Below are positions 33,930-44,400 of a stretch of DNA of 64,000 nt, piece after piece; positions within the stretch are counted from its first letter, which is position 1; each line of letters opens with the position of its first letter. The position numbers and the translations under genes were made by a program. A model generated the notes under the pieces. That model saw only the letters and a program-made list of their open reading frames with translations. It was not told the DNA's origin and searched no databases. Origin of the DNA: DATBGE01 sp036558125 (GTDB lineage Bacteria; Gemmatimonadota; Gemmatimonadetes; Gemmatimonadales; GWC2-71-9); NCBI GenBank assembly GCA_036558125.1, contig DATBGE010000146.1:1-64000 (forward strand), in the 5' to 3' direction.

Positions 33930-35783
33930 ATGCCTGAAGAGCCTTCCCCCAGTCCGACACTGTATCGCCGGCTGGCCCTCACGGGCTCCGCCCTCGTGAT
34001 CGGCTTGATCACCCTGGGAGGCGTGGTGCGGATCACTGGCTCCGGGCTGGGCTGTGGAGATCATTGGCCGCTGTGCGACGGGCAATGGTTCCCGCCATTG
34101 GACCTTCCAACCCTCATAGAAATCAGCCACCGCTGGGTCGCGGCCCTCGTGATGGTAGCGGTGTTTTCACTGTTCGCGGTCGCCTGGCGGAGACACCGGA
34201 GGCAGCGGGAGCTCTTCGCGCCGGCCCTCGCCGCGGCGATCCTGCTGGTTGTTCAGGTGCTGCTGGGGCCGGTCATCGTGAAGCTCGATCTCCCACCGGG
34301 TGTGGTCATCGTACACCTGCTGAATGCGATGGTGCTGCTCGCGGTGCTAGTCGTTGCCGCACTCCGCGCTGGAGCGGTTTCGGCCGGCAACGCCGACCCG
34401 CTGCGTGGATCCCGGCCTTCGCTGGTGCACCTGACCGCGAGCATTGGCTTCGTGACGATCGCACTAGGCGCCCTCACTGCGAATCTCGATGCCGGGATGT
34501 TCTGCCTGGGATTCCCGCTGTGCGGCAGCAGTGTCGCCCCACCCGCCACCACGCTCGGGCTGCTGCAGTGGATTCACCGTCTGTCCGCCTTCACTCTCCT
34601 CGGCCTGACGCTGATCCTTGCCGTAAGAAGCCGGGGATGGGGTGCGGGTTCTCGCCGAGCGGCGATGACGGTGCTCGGGCTAGTCCTGTGTCAGATCGCC
34701 GTCGCGGCGTTCATGATCCTACACCTGTTGCCGACTTCGTGGCGCGCCCTGCACCTGCTGGTCGGAACGCTGGTCTGGGTGAGTCTTGTGGTATTGGTCT
34801 ATCGGACGGGGAGAATGGCGGACGTGACCGCCCCTCCATCCCTGATCGCCGACCTGATCACCCTCACCAAGCCTCGGATCATCTCGCTCCTCCTCGTTAC
34901 CACGGTCGCGCCCATGTTCATCACCGGGCACGGCCTGCCCAGCGCATCGCTCGTCGTCTGGGTCTGCGTGGGTGGCTACCTGATGGCGGGCGGAGCCAAC
35001 GCGATCAACATGTGGTTCGACCGGGACATCGACGACCGCATGACCCGCACCCGCTTGCGGCCAATCCCGGCCGGACGGATTTCGCCGCTTGCGGCCGTGC
35101 TTTTCGGCATCACACTCGGTGGGCTGGCCTTCTGGATCTTCTGGGAGCTGGTGAATCCGCTGAGCGCCTGGCTGGCCCTCGGCGGGCTGCTGTTCTATGT
35201 ACTCGTCTATACCATGATGCTCAAGCGCTGGACCCCGCAGAACATCGTGATTGGCGGGGCCGCAGGCGCCTTCCCACCGCTGGTAGGCTGGGCCGCCGTA
35301 GCCGGATCGCTCGATCTGGCCGCACTGTATCTGTTCGCAATCATCTTCTTCTGGACTCCGCCGCACTTCTGGGCACTCGCCCTGCTCAAACAGAGTGACT
35401 ACGCCAAGGCCGGTGTTCCCATGATGCCCAATGTGGGCGGGGAGCACTGGACCAAAATCCAGATGCTGGCGTACACGCTCATGCTGTTGCCGCTCACCAT
35501 CATGCCTTCGGTGTTCGGAGCGCTGGGACTCTTCTATGCCCTGGCAGCGGCGGTGCTGGGTGGACGCCTGCTTTGGTACTGCTTCAAGCTGTTGCGAGAA
35601 GCCGGCGTGACGCCGACCGCATGGAAGATGTACAAGTACTCCCTGCTCTACCTCGCCCTGCTTTTCGTGGCCATGGGAATCGATCGCGCGCTGCCGTTCG
35701 GGCATCGGTTTGAGCGGTCACCCATCCTCATCCTCGATCAACCCGAGGTCGAGGCCATCGGAGCACCGGACGGAGGTCGGTGA
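33930..35783 (+). CDS. ctaAB: Fused haem A synthase (CtaA) and haem O synthase (CtaB)
   Basis: 617 residues. Residues 1-295 are CtaA/COX15-like with eight helices and haem-ligand histidines at H67 (EISHRW), H129 (VIVHLLN), H216 (QWIHR) and H275 (RALHLL). Residues 305-600 are CtaB, a UbiA-type farnesyltransferase with the metal-diphosphate motif N360-D364-D368 and YTMMLKRWTPQNIVIGG. The two consecutive steps (protoheme to haem O to haem A for cytochrome oxidase) thus sit on one chain in reversed pathway order. The frame is unbroken, so the fusion is real in this sequence. ATG 33930 is preferred over TTG 33927. The ABC exporter gene overlaps its stop. Confidence 0.93.
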   Translation: MPEEPSPSPTLYRRLALTGSALVIGLITLGGVVRITGSGLGCGDHWPLCDGQWFPPLDLPTLIEISHRWVAALVMVAVFSLFAVAWRRHRRQRELFAPALAAAILLVVQVLLGPVIVKLDLPPGVVIVHLLNAMVLLAVLVVAALRAGAVSAGNADPLRGSRPSLVHLTASIGFVTIALGALTANLDAGMFCLGFPLCGSSVAPPATTLGLLQWIHRLSAFTLLGLTLILAVRSRGWGAGSRRAAMTVLGLVLCQIAVAAFMILHLLPTSWRALHLLVGTLVWVSLVVLVYRTGRMADVTAPPSLIADLITLTKPRIISLLLVTTVAPMFITGHGLPSASLVVWVCVGGYLMAGGANAINMWFDRDIDDRMTRTRLRPIPAGRISPLAAVLFGITLGGLAFWIFWELVNPLSAWLALGGLLFYVLVYTMMLKRWTPQNIVIGGAAGAFPPLVGWAAVAGSLDLAALYLFAIIFFWTPPHFWALALLKQSDYAKAGVPMMPNVGGEHWTKIQMLAYTLMLLPLTIMPSVFGALGLFYALAAAVLGGRLLWYCFKLLREAGVTPTAWKMYKYSLLYLALLFVAMGIDRALPFGHRFERSPILILDQPEVEAIGAPDGGR

Positions 35784-37558
35784 TCGGCCGAAAGCTCCCC
35801 TCCCCTGAGCCGTTATCCCGGCTCTGGCCCAGAGTTCGTCCTCACCTAGGCCCGCTGACTCTGGCAGCGGCATGCCTGCTGGCCAGCGCCGCCATCTCGC
35901 TCGCGTTCCCCCTGATCGTCGGCAAGCTCCTCGATGCGGCCTTCGTTACCCGGGGCCGGGAGTTGCTGGACCGTATCGCCATCCTGTTGCTGATACTGTT
36001 CGCGATCCAGGCGGTGCTCAACTACGGCCAGGCCTATCTCTTGAGCGCGACGGGAGAACGGGCGGTGGCGGGACTGCGTGAGGAGCTCTTCGCCAAGCTG
36101 CTCTCGATGCCGCCGGGCTTCTTCGCGGATCGGCGAACCGGAGAGCTGACGAGCAGGCTCACTACCGACGTGGGTCTGCTGCAGGGAATCCTTAGCCATC
36201 AGATTGCCGAATTCTCGAGGCAGGTCCTGGCTCTGGTCGGTGGCATCGTGATGCTGACGGTGAGCCAGCCCAAGCTCACGCTGACAGCACTCGCCGTGGT
36301 TCCGATTGCCGTGGGAACCGCGTTCTTCTTCGGGCGCCGGTTACGAACGATGAGTACCGGGGTTCAGGACAAGATCGCCGAGGCAACCGCCGTGGCCGAA
36401 GAAGCATTCAGCCAGATCAGGACGGTACAGAGCTTTGTTCAGGAGCCCCACGAGCGCGGCCGCTATGGCGACCGGATTCGCGAAGTGGTCCAAGCCGCGG
36501 TTCGCCGGGCGCAGATTCGCGGAGTCTTCTTCGGAGCTATCACGCTCTCCGGCTTCGGGGCGATGGTCGTGGTGCTCTGGCAGGGCGGCCTCCTCGTTCT
36601 GGACGGAAAGCTGACTGCTGGCTCTCTCTTCTCGTTCCTGCTGTACACCTTCACAATCGCGGGAGCGGTAGGGGCCCTCGCCTCCTTCTTCAGCAGCTAC
36701 CAGGAGTCGGTGGGCGCCGCCGAACGAGTCTTCCAGCTGCTCGAGGAGCCGGTTCCCATTTCCGATCCCGAGAGCCCTCGGCCCCTCCCCAAACCGGTGC
36801 GGGGCAGTCTCGCCTTCGAGCAGGTGTCCTTCAGGTACCAGAATCTCCCCGATGCACCCTGGGCTCTCCGGAAGATTGATTTGCGACTCGAACCGGGCGA
36901 AGTCGTCGCGATCGTCGGCCCGTCCGGGGCCGGGAAAACGACACTCGTCTCCCTCTTGCCCCGTTTCTGGGACGTGACCGAGGGGAGGATCTTGATCGAC
37001 GGAACAGACATCCGGCTACTCTCCCTGGCGGATCTCCGGGGGATGATCGGGGTCGTGCCGCAGGAGCCGGCGCTGTTCGGCGGATCGGTGCGCGAGAACA
37101 TCGCATACGCGCGCCCAGACGCCCCTCAGGGAGAGATCGAAGCGGCGGCCAAGGCGGCACACGCCGCGGAGTTTGTCGAGCGCCTGCCGGCCCGCTACGA
37201 GACGATCGTCGGCGAGCGAGGCGTCAAGCTCTCCGGCGGCCAGCGGCAGCGCATCGCCATTGCCAGAGCGATTCTCAAGGATCCGGCCGTGCTGATCCTG
37301 GATGAGGCCACCAGCAGCCTGGATACCGAAAGTGAGCGCCTGGTCGAAGACGCGCTGGAGCGTCTGCTCGTGGGACGCACGACGCTGATCATCGCGCACC
37401 GGCTCAGCACTGTCCGCCGGGCCGACCGGCTGGTGGTTCTGGACCGGGGCAGGATCGTCGAGGAAGGCACCCATGCCGATCTCCTGGCCGAGGGTGGACT
37501 CTACGCCCGTCTTTACCAGCAACAATTTCGGGACGATCCTCCGGTGCCGGTAGGCTGA
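35780..37558 (+). CDS. ABC exporter with fused membrane and ATPase domains (MsbA-like)
   Basis: 592 residues, a half-transporter. Six helices lie at about 25-305. The ATPase domain has Walker A GPSGAGKT at 380-387, signature LSGGQ at 484-488, Walker B LILDEATSSLD from about 505, and the switch histidine near 540 (IIAHR). Similar proteins flip lipid A or export peptides and drugs; the substrate is unknown. The GTG start overlaps the ctaAB stop as GTGA, so it is co-translated with haem A synthesis. A strong terminator follows. Confidence 0.9.
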   Translation: MIGRKLPSPEPLSRLWPRVRPHLGPLTLAAACLLASAAISLAFPLIVGKLLDAAFVTRGRELLDRIAILLLILFAIQAVLNYGQAYLLSATGERAVAGLREELFAKLLSMPPGFFADRRTGELTSRLTTDVGLLQGILSHQIAEFSRQVLALVGGIVMLTVSQPKLTLTALAVVPIAVGTAFFFGRRLRTMSTGVQDKIAEATAVAEEAFSQIRTVQSFVQEPHERGRYGDRIREVVQAAVRRAQIRGVFFGAITLSGFGAMVVVLWQGGLLVLDGKLTAGSLFSFLLYTFTIAGAVGALASFFSSYQESVGAAERVFQLLEEPVPISDPESPRPLPKPVRGSLAFEQVSFRYQNLPDAPWALRKIDLRLEPGEVVAIVGPSGAGKTTLVSLLPRFWDVTEGRILIDGTDIRLLSLADLRGMIGVVPQEPALFGGSVRENIAYARPDAPQGEIEAAAKAAHAAEFVERLPARYETIVGERGVKLSGGQRQRIAIARAILKDPAVLILDEATSSLDTESERLVEDALERLLVGRTTLIIAHRLSTVRRADRLVVLDRGRIVEEGTHADLLAEGGLYARLYQQQFRDDPPVPVG

Positions 37559-37587
37559 AAAGGAAGTCCTCAAACCGGAAAATCAAA

Positions 37588-37623
37588 CGGCCCCCACTGT
37601 TTCAGTGGGGGCCGCTGATTTTT
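37588..37623. terminator. Bidirectional rho-independent terminator
   Basis: An 11-bp stem (37588-37598 with 37604-37614), then GATTTTT on the plus strand. On the minus strand the stem is followed by TTTGATTTT. It separates the ABC exporter (+) from the lipoprotein gene (-). Confidence 0.9.
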
Positions 37624-37638
37624 GAGCTGCCGACCGGA

Positions 37639-38766
37639 TCACTGCGTAGTGATCTGAAGCTGGAATGAGGGCGGATTGACGTCGTCCGGGGCAGGGTAGA
37701 ATGCGGCGAACGTAACCACAGTGACGTAGTACGTGCCAGCCCCCAAAGCGACCGTACAGACTTCCGTAACGCCGTCGTTTCCGTGCGAGTCGCAACCGAA
37801 GCTACCCAAGTCGTTGCCGCCAGCGTCGACCATGTAAACTCCCAAGTCAGTCGTGGCGCCTACGCCCGCGGGATCGTCAAACCAGCTGGCAGCGAAGTCC
37901 ATGGTGGTAGGAGCAGCCAGAACGATCTTGTAGAAACGGCAGGGAACACCTTCGGAACCCGTGCAATCTGCACTCCCGTTGAAAGCCGCAGCGTCGTACA
38001 GGACCTCGTTAGCGCCAGACGCTGGAACCGGAATAGTCGGAGCCGTGGCCAAGGCGCCGGTAGCCAAGCCACCGCCTGGCTTAGTAATGATGACCGAGTC
38101 AGTCAGCAGGGCGCTCGAGGTTCCGCCGGCGTAGTCGAAGACTACCTGCGTCGTCAGGACGCCGCTGGTGCCACCGGCCGGAACGAACGAGAGGTTAGTG
38201 GGGGTGAAGTCGGTCACCAGCGGCGCACCGGGAGCCCCCGCGATGGTCGGCGCCACGTTGACATCGAACGAGAGACCGGTCGGCGGCGCCACCGAGATGG
38301 TGTCGAACATCCCGACGTTGGCGAGTGGCGGAGCCGGGCTATACACGCCACCAATCGCGGTCGGCACGGTGAGCACGGCCAAGTCGCGCGTCTTGCCGCC
38401 AGCAGAGACCGTGACCGTTGTGCTGGTAAGACCGAGTGCCTTGACGAAGAACCGGGCCCGGGTGGGGCTAGTGGGCGGAACTAGCTGATTCTGCTCATTG
38501 TAAACCGGAATGAAGCTGTTGTCCTTCTGGAAGTCGATCAGCGGATCGGTCTTCGTCCCGGTGAAATCGGTGGCGACCACATTGCCTTGCTCGTCCACGG
38601 CCTGGACTGTGATGGCGACGCTATCGCCCTGATTGACCTGGACATCGGTCGGGGACGAAGTCAGGTGATCGATCCCGTTCCGCAGGGAGTCAGTCGGGTC
38701 CCCGTGACAGGCAAGGAAGCCGAGGGCGGCTGTTAACATAACCCAACGAAGTTTGGGGTGCATCAT
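37639..38766 (-). CDS. Secreted lipoprotein with Ig-like and C-terminal beta domain
   Basis: 375 residues from ATG 38766 (a GTG five codons upstream is also in frame). The signal ends in LGFLAC, a usable lipobox. Residues 35-135 look like a bacterial Ig-like domain (VQVNQGDSVAITVQAVDEQGNV). The last ~110 residues resemble a pre-peptidase C-terminal (PPC) domain (GAGTYYVTVVTF). It is the last gene of the receptor-secretion operon, 35 nt after the GWxTD gene. I predict an outer-membrane or surface lipoprotein; the function is not known. Confidence 0.8.
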   Translation of the reverse strand: MMHPKLRWVMLTAALGFLACHGDPTDSLRNGIDHLTSSPTDVQVNQGDSVAITVQAVDEQGNVVATDFTGTKTDPLIDFQKDNSFIPVYNEQNQLVPPTSPTRARFFVKALGLTSTTVTVSAGGKTRDLAVLTVPTAIGGVYSPAPPLANVGMFDTISVAPPTGLSFDVNVAPTIAGAPGAPLVTDFTPTNLSFVPAGGTSGVLTTQVVFDYAGGTSSALLTDSVIITKPGGGLATGALATAPTIPVPASGANEVLYDAAAFNGSADCTGSEGVPCRFYKIVLAAPTTMDFAASWFDDPAGVGATTDLGVYMVDAGGNDLGSFGCDSHGNDGVTEVCTVALGAGTYYVTVVTFAAFYPAPDDVNPPSFQLQITTQ

Positions 38767-38801
38767 GACGGTGTACCTCACTCTTGACGTCAGTTAGAGG
38801 A

Positions 38802-40235
38802 TCACTGATTCAAACGGAATAAATCGATATTCAACCACCGGCTGATGTCCGTCAGCGCGTCATTACCCAGCACATCTCGCCAGCCGGGCTGGCTCGTCTC
38901 CTTGAGATCATTGGTGTGCATCAGCTTGTAGCCACCCACTCCGCTCAGGTCGGCGAAGATGTAGAACTCGCGCTTCCCTGTCGCATACCGCCAGACCTGG
39001 TAGGGTGGCGCCTTGCCTGCCGGGGGCCGGTCCAGCTTCTCTTCGGCCAATGCCCCGTGGCGCATAAAGACTCGGCCGCGATCGGTGTTCCAGCCCTGGC
39101 CGGTCTTCCTGCCGCCTTCGCGGAAATTCTTGTTCGCGTAGTCGACCAGCTGGTAGAACGCTTCACGCTCTTCATTGCGCGGGGTGCCGGGAGTTGGATC
39201 CCGTTTCTGCCAGAACTGGGTCATGAACTCGCGCTTTGCCGCGAGACTCAACCCGCTCTTGTAGACCCCTAACTCGTCGCGCAGCGCCTTCCAGATCAGA
39301 GGCGCGTAGGCGCTGTCGAGCTGCGCTTCGTTCATTTGGCCGAAGTATCCTGCATCGGTCTCCCGCTCGGCGCTGAGTCGCGCGGCCTCGCGACTCATCG
39401 TCTCCTGGAAGTCCGCCATTACCAGATCGTCCGACCGTTCCTCCGTCTTGCCACCGGCGGTGAGGCTCAGCGTCAGACGATACGTCCCGGCCGGCAATCC
39501 CGTCAGGTCCAACTGACCCTTCAGAATCGATCCACCCGCGGCCACCTGCACCGGCGTTGCCGGCGTCTTGATCAGAGCCTTGCCGCTCGTGTCGGTAACC
39601 GCAACGGACATCGTCCCGGGTTCGTCACTGTCGGCGTACGCTTCGAGCAAGTAGAACGCTCGTGCCCTGAGCGGCGTCAGCCGGAGCCGCGTCGCGGTGG
39701 TGACCAGGGTGTTGCCCCATCGCCGTTCTCCCGGCTTGGGCAGGGTATCGCTCCCCGTCACCGGCCGCATCGCCGGGGACAACATCAGATCCGACGCACC
39801 GGGAGACCCGGGGTAACCGACCAGATCCACGCTGGACGCCATCTGCTGTCCGGAGACCGAGTCCTCTACCGCGACGTCCAGCCGGAAATGGCCGGGGGCA
39901 AGGCTGAACTCGACCACCTCCATCGCGGAGGCACCAGCGGCCTTCAAATCCGCCCGGGCGTGGTTGGTCCAGCTGTTCTCGTACAACGCCAGGCCGGTCG
40001 AATCCGAAACCTTGACCCGGACCTTGTAGCTGAGCTGTGCCCCTGGATCACTCGATGTCGGGGTCATCCCGCTGAGCGGGATTTCGGCGAAGGCGGTAAC
40101 CCTCGTCTGATTCCCTTCCGCCCGATAGTAGCGGAAGGCGCGCAGCGACAATTCCGGAGCCGACTGCTTAGCGATCGCCGAGCCCGCGCCGACGACGGCT
40201 GCGGCCAGGGCGACCATTAACGACAACCGATTCAT
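38802..40235 (-). CDS. GWxTD-domain exported protein
   Basis: 477 residues from ATG 40235 (GGAAGG 7 nt upstream; the longer frame adds 17 unlikely residues). A signal peptide ends in SAIAKQS. The C-terminal third holds the family motif: FMTQFWQKRDPTPGTPRNE, then GQGWNTDRGRVFMRHG (the GWxTD element), then WRYATGKREFYIFAD. GWxTD proteins are common in several diderm phyla, but their role is unknown. The N-terminal half has beta-rich repeats. It lies between PorV and a lipoprotein in one operon, which suggests an envelope role linked to secretion. Confidence 0.88.
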   Translation of the reverse strand: MNRLSLMVALAAAVVGAGSAIAKQSAPELSLRAFRYYRAEGNQTRVTAFAEIPLSGMTPTSSDPGAQLSYKVRVKVSDSTGLALYENSWTNHARADLKAAGASAMEVVEFSLAPGHFRLDVAVEDSVSGQQMASSVDLVGYPGSPGASDLMLSPAMRPVTGSDTLPKPGERRWGNTLVTTATRLRLTPLRARAFYLLEAYADSDEPGTMSVAVTDTSGKALIKTPATPVQVAAGGSILKGQLDLTGLPAGTYRLTLSLTAGGKTEERSDDLVMADFQETMSREAARLSAERETDAGYFGQMNEAQLDSAYAPLIWKALRDELGVYKSGLSLAAKREFMTQFWQKRDPTPGTPRNEEREAFYQLVDYANKNFREGGRKTGQGWNTDRGRVFMRHGALAEEKLDRPPAGKAPPYQVWRYATGKREFYIFADLSGVGGYKLMHTNDLKETSQPGWRDVLGNDALTDISRWLNIDLFRLNQ

Positions 40236-40250
40236 TGCATCCCTTCCAGC

Positions 40251-40277
40251 GCCCGGGAGTCGCCAGGACTCCCGGGC
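40251..40277 (-). promoter_or_regulatory. Perfect 11-bp hairpin at the PorV-GWxTD junction
   Basis: Arms at 40251-40261 and 40267-40277 with a 5-nt loop, filling most of the 57-nt spacer. No T-run follows on the minus strand. It is likely an RNA-processing, 3'-protective or attenuating structure. Confidence 0.7.
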
Positions 40278-40292
40278 ACCGGTCAAATCAGA

Positions 40293-41414
40293 TTACCACC
40301 CCAGGCCGAAGCTGATGAAGTGCGTCGGTCCGAGGATGCCGAGGTAGCGATAGGCGTAGTCGACGCCAAGGTTGAAATTGCCCATCGCGTAGAAGAGTCC
40401 ACCGCCCGCGGCCAGACCCTCGAGATTCTCCTCGTCGTTCATTGCCGTGGGAAGCGTCGTAGGGTTCAGGTTGTTGGACGGGAAGTAAGTATAGCTGGCC
40501 CGGAGAGCGGCCCCGAACGCCGATCCGCCGAGGTTCTTCGACATCCACTCCGCGCCGCCGGAGAAGCCGGCCTTGTTGTTATTGGGCTGGTTGAAGTCGG
40601 CCAGGAAGGTCAGCCGGTTCGCCGTACCGGTCACGATATCATAGGCCAGACCGACCCTGAACGTCGTGGGGAGCGGGAAGCCCTTGGTCCGCAGCTCCGA
40701 CGGCTGGGGGGCCGACGGCACGGGATCCTCACCGGGCAGCGGCTCACGGGGGGTATCGCTGTTCAGCGCGTTGCCTGAGTAGGAGAGGTCCGTTCCCAGG
40801 TTGGCCAGCACGAACGAGAACTTGACCGGATGGTTGTTCAGCGAGGCGTGGAAGTTGGTGCCGAAGTCCACGGCGAAGGCATTCCCGCTGGCATCACCCA
40901 GGTTGTCTGACACGTACTTCGCCGTCAGGCCCGCCGAGAACCGGTCCGAGAAGTTCTGGGCGAAGGTCAAGCCGATGAACGTTTCATTCACTGAGTATAC
41001 CGACCCGGTTCCGTCAGGCTGGTCGGTGGTGTAGACCGGCTGGTCCTTGAAGCCGAACGTGCCGATCTGCACACCCACGGCGCGGGCGCCGCCGCTGAAG
41101 GGAATGGCGAAGCCACCCCAGCTGTAGCGGGTATCCGCGACGTAGTCGTAGGTCCCGACCAGTACACCGGGGCGTGTCATCAGCGCGGTGCCGGCCGGAT
41201 TGTAGTAGAGTGCGCTGACGTCGTTCGCGATGCTTGCGAACGCGCTGCCGAGCGCCGCGCCCCGTGCCCCGGCGCCGAGCAACAGGAACTCGGCGGAGGT
41301 GGTGCCGTACGGCGTGTTGTCCTGGTCAGTCCCGGCCTGGGCCGCGAGGCCGACCGGCAGACAACCCAGCAGGGCCGTCAGCAGCACCAGGCGCTTGGGA
41401 AGATTCTCGATCAT
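40293..41414 (-). CDS. porV: PorV/PorQ-family outer-membrane protein
   Basis: 373 residues. A signal peptide ends LAAQAG. The N-terminal TSAEFLLLGAGARGAALGSAF and SALYYNPAGTALM are the PorV/PorQ signature, and the rest alternates as a 14-strand FadL-like barrel ending in FGLGW. In type IX secretion PorV collects substrates from the SprA channel and passes them to the attachment complex. The gene directly upstream encodes a large protein with a type IX-like C-terminal domain, so this may be a dedicated receptor-substrate pair. ATG 41414 has AGGAG 10 nt upstream. Confidence 0.88.
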   Translation of the reverse strand: MIENLPKRLVLLTALLGCLPVGLAAQAGTDQDNTPYGTTSAEFLLLGAGARGAALGSAFASIANDVSALYYNPAGTALMTRPGVLVGTYDYVADTRYSWGGFAIPFSGGARAVGVQIGTFGFKDQPVYTTDQPDGTGSVYSVNETFIGLTFAQNFSDRFSAGLTAKYVSDNLGDASGNAFAVDFGTNFHASLNNHPVKFSFVLANLGTDLSYSGNALNSDTPREPLPGEDPVPSAPQPSELRTKGFPLPTTFRVGLAYDIVTGTANRLTFLADFNQPNNNKAGFSGGAEWMSKNLGGSAFGAALRASYTYFPSNNLNPTTLPTAMNDEENLEGLAAGGGLFYAMGNFNLGVDYAYRYLGILGPTHFISFGLGW

Positions 41415-41442
41415 AGCTTACGATCTCCTGGGGTGCTTGGGA

Positions 41443-41464
41443 GCCAGGCGGCGAACCACCTGGC
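41443..41464 (-). promoter_or_regulatory. Hairpin between the secreted-protein and porV genes
   Basis: Arms at 41443-41451 and 41456-41464 with one mismatch and a 4-nt loop, upstream of the porV ribosome-binding site. Confidence 0.6.
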
Positions 41465-41476
41465 CCCACGGTATCA

Positions 41477-44400
41477 CTACTGGGCGAAGTTGACGACCGT
41501 AAACCGGCCGACCCGACGGGCGTCGCCGGACTCGATGTGGTAGAAGTACACACCGCTCGCAACCACCTGGTTGTTGCGGTTCCGGACGTTCCAACTGCAC
41601 TCGCCGCCGGTCGGGTTATCGGCAGCACCTGGGAACAGGTTGTCGAAGTTCTGGCAGGAGTTCCCCGGGTTCTCCAGGACGTTCACCAGCACTCCGCTCG
41701 ACGAGTAAATCCGGATGATGGCCTTGGCCGGCAGGTTCACGAACTTGATGAACTTGGTGTCCGTGGTCTGCTCGAATTCGCTCGTCACGTAGTACGGATC
41801 GGGAACGGTGTGAACCGACTTCAGGTTCGTGACCGTTGCCGATGCGATCGTGTTGTTGGACTGGAAGGACACGCGCAGATCGGTGCCCACTGCCGTGAGC
41901 GGACGCACCGCGTCAGGCTGGGCGAACGCGTACGGGCCTTCACTGCCGCCCGACCCGTTACCACCAGTGATGGCGCCGACGTACTGCCGGAGGGACCACA
42001 CCGTGCCGTTAGCCGGTAGTGCGCCACCGGTGAGCTCCATCGCGAAGATGTCTCCCGCGAGGTAGAGCACGAAGCCGTTGTTGGCTGCGGTCACAACCGG
42101 CACACCCGGCGGGAATCCACCACCGCTCCAGAAGCCCACCGGTCCGGGCACTGCGGTATTGCTGAGCGTAAAGGCCGGGGTGCCACCGGGACAGACGAAG
42201 GTGCCTGCGGCGTAGCTCCGGAAAGGCTCGACGCATGCAAAGTCCATCGGCGTCACGGTAGCGGAACCATCCGGGTTTGGCCCGACGCCTGTGGCATTCG
42301 CGTTCAGAATGCCCCAGGTGCCGCCGACGTGAGTATTCCAGTTCCCCGGATCAGCCGGACCAGGAACCGGCACGTTGTGGGTCACATCGATTACAGAGTC
42401 AATGACCCCGCCGTTGCCCCAGTACACGTTGAAGTCCGCCGCCCGGTGGGCGCCCGCCATGATACCGGTCGACTCGCGGCAGCCACCGCCGCCAGAGGAC
42501 TGGTAGCACTTGTTCTGGAAGATCGTCGCGACGCCAGTCAGCGCACCCGCGTTGTTGTAGCAGGTCATCGGGGTGCCACTGAAGTTTGTGACATCACAGC
42601 CCTGCGGGTCGTTCTGGGTCTCGTTGGTCGTCGGCGACGGGCCATCGAACCAGCGGGAACCGTTGTAGCTGCAGCCGGCGCCGGTGTCGAAGCCGGGACG
42701 TCCGTTGACGCAGCCGCGGCCGTAAAGGACGTTGTACTCGGTACCGGTACTCGTCACCGAGACCGAGCCCGGCAGCTTGTACGCGCCGTTACCCCCGTAC
42801 TGCTGGGCCAATCCGTTGTTGATCGGCAATGCGGAGAAGGCCGTCGTGCCAACATGAGTTCCGAATTCCTGCTCCATTTGCACCGCGACCGAGAAGACGG
42901 TGGCCTGCCCCGAGGCGGCCGCAGTGAACCAGTAGGTGTGTTTCGTGCCGGATACGTAGGGATCGCCGAGTTGGACGCTGTCCATGTGAGCGACGTACGA
43001 ACCTGCGCCACTCAGCACCTGGGAAACCAGCGCTCCGAGCCCGGCATTCCAGTTATTGGCCGGCGGGAACGGACCGGAGAATCTCCCGGTCGTTGCATCC
43101 AGTGTCGGATTCGCAGCCGACGTGTCCAGCACGGTGCCACGACCTTCCAGCGTCGCCGCGGTGATCTGCGCGTTGCTGGTGGTGTTCGAGGCCGCCTTGA
43201 CCGGAGTGACCGCCTTCGTCGACCGGGCCGACTCGAGACTCGAGTTACCCGACTGGAAGGAGTTCACGTCGAACGCGACAACCGAGTAGAAGTAGCGGAA
43301 GTTGTTCCTCGGCGTGTTGTCCACGTAGACGAATGGCACGCCAGTGTCATCCAGCGAAGGACAGCGGCTCTTGGGTCCGCAGGGACCGGCAAGCGCGCCT
43401 CCCGTCACCGCGGTGTCGGCCACGATGATCAGCGCCGTCCCGTTGCTCAGGAGGACCCGGCCTGAGCCCGGACGGGTCTGCACCACGTTACCCGTCAGCG
43501 GAATCTGGTTCGGAGTAACGGTGGCGACGATATCGGTGCCGTCCTTGAGGTTCTGTACCAGTCCGGGGCAGGAAGTGGTGAGCCCGAACTCCGGCGCGCA
43601 ATCAATGTCCGAATTGATTGTGCCGGTATAGTCGTTGATCGAGGTCCCGCTGTAGTCGAACTGAGCCAACAAGGTCAGCTCGTTCGGAGCGTCCACCCGA
43701 CCGCGGTAGACCCGGTACCCCTCGACATCGTTCTGGATGTAGCTCGGATCGTAGAACGGGTTCGGCAACCCCCCACGCAACGGGGTGCTCGCAACCTGGA
43801 AGAACGGATCGCCCGCGCCGGTCTCGGTTGACGACGGCTGCCACATCACCGTCACCGAGTTGTCACCCGGAATCAGGAAGAACTCGGGAGACGCCGGTGC
43901 GGCTGGCAGCAGGAACTTCCCGTCAAACAGACTCTGCGCGAAGATCGACTTCTGCAGGAGCGAGCCGTTCACAACCGTGAACTCGTTCTGCTGGACAATG
44001 TTGTCGCCGTTCACGTCCTGCCAATCTCGGAACCCTGAGATCGTGTCCACCTTGCTGGCACCGGTTCCATTCGCCATCCTCGTCGGATTGCTCAGGAAAG
44101 TCGGATTCCCCGGCACGACGCAGGGGCTGCCGCACACCGGCTGGGGACCCACCGGAGCGGCAAAGACGTACGCCACGACGATGGAGCCATATCCACCAGG
44201 ACCGAGCGACAGCGGAGTCGACGACTGGAAGAACCGCATGTCATCGGGCGCGCCGGTATTCACGAAGCAGATGTGATCGACCGTCGGGCTGTAGGTGCAC
44301 GACGCATCGCCCGCGGCGTTGCTGATGTTCCCCGACAGATACCGGTAGAGCTGAATCGTGTTCTGGGCGTCGTCGAAGGCACCCTGGTTGATCGTGTTGC

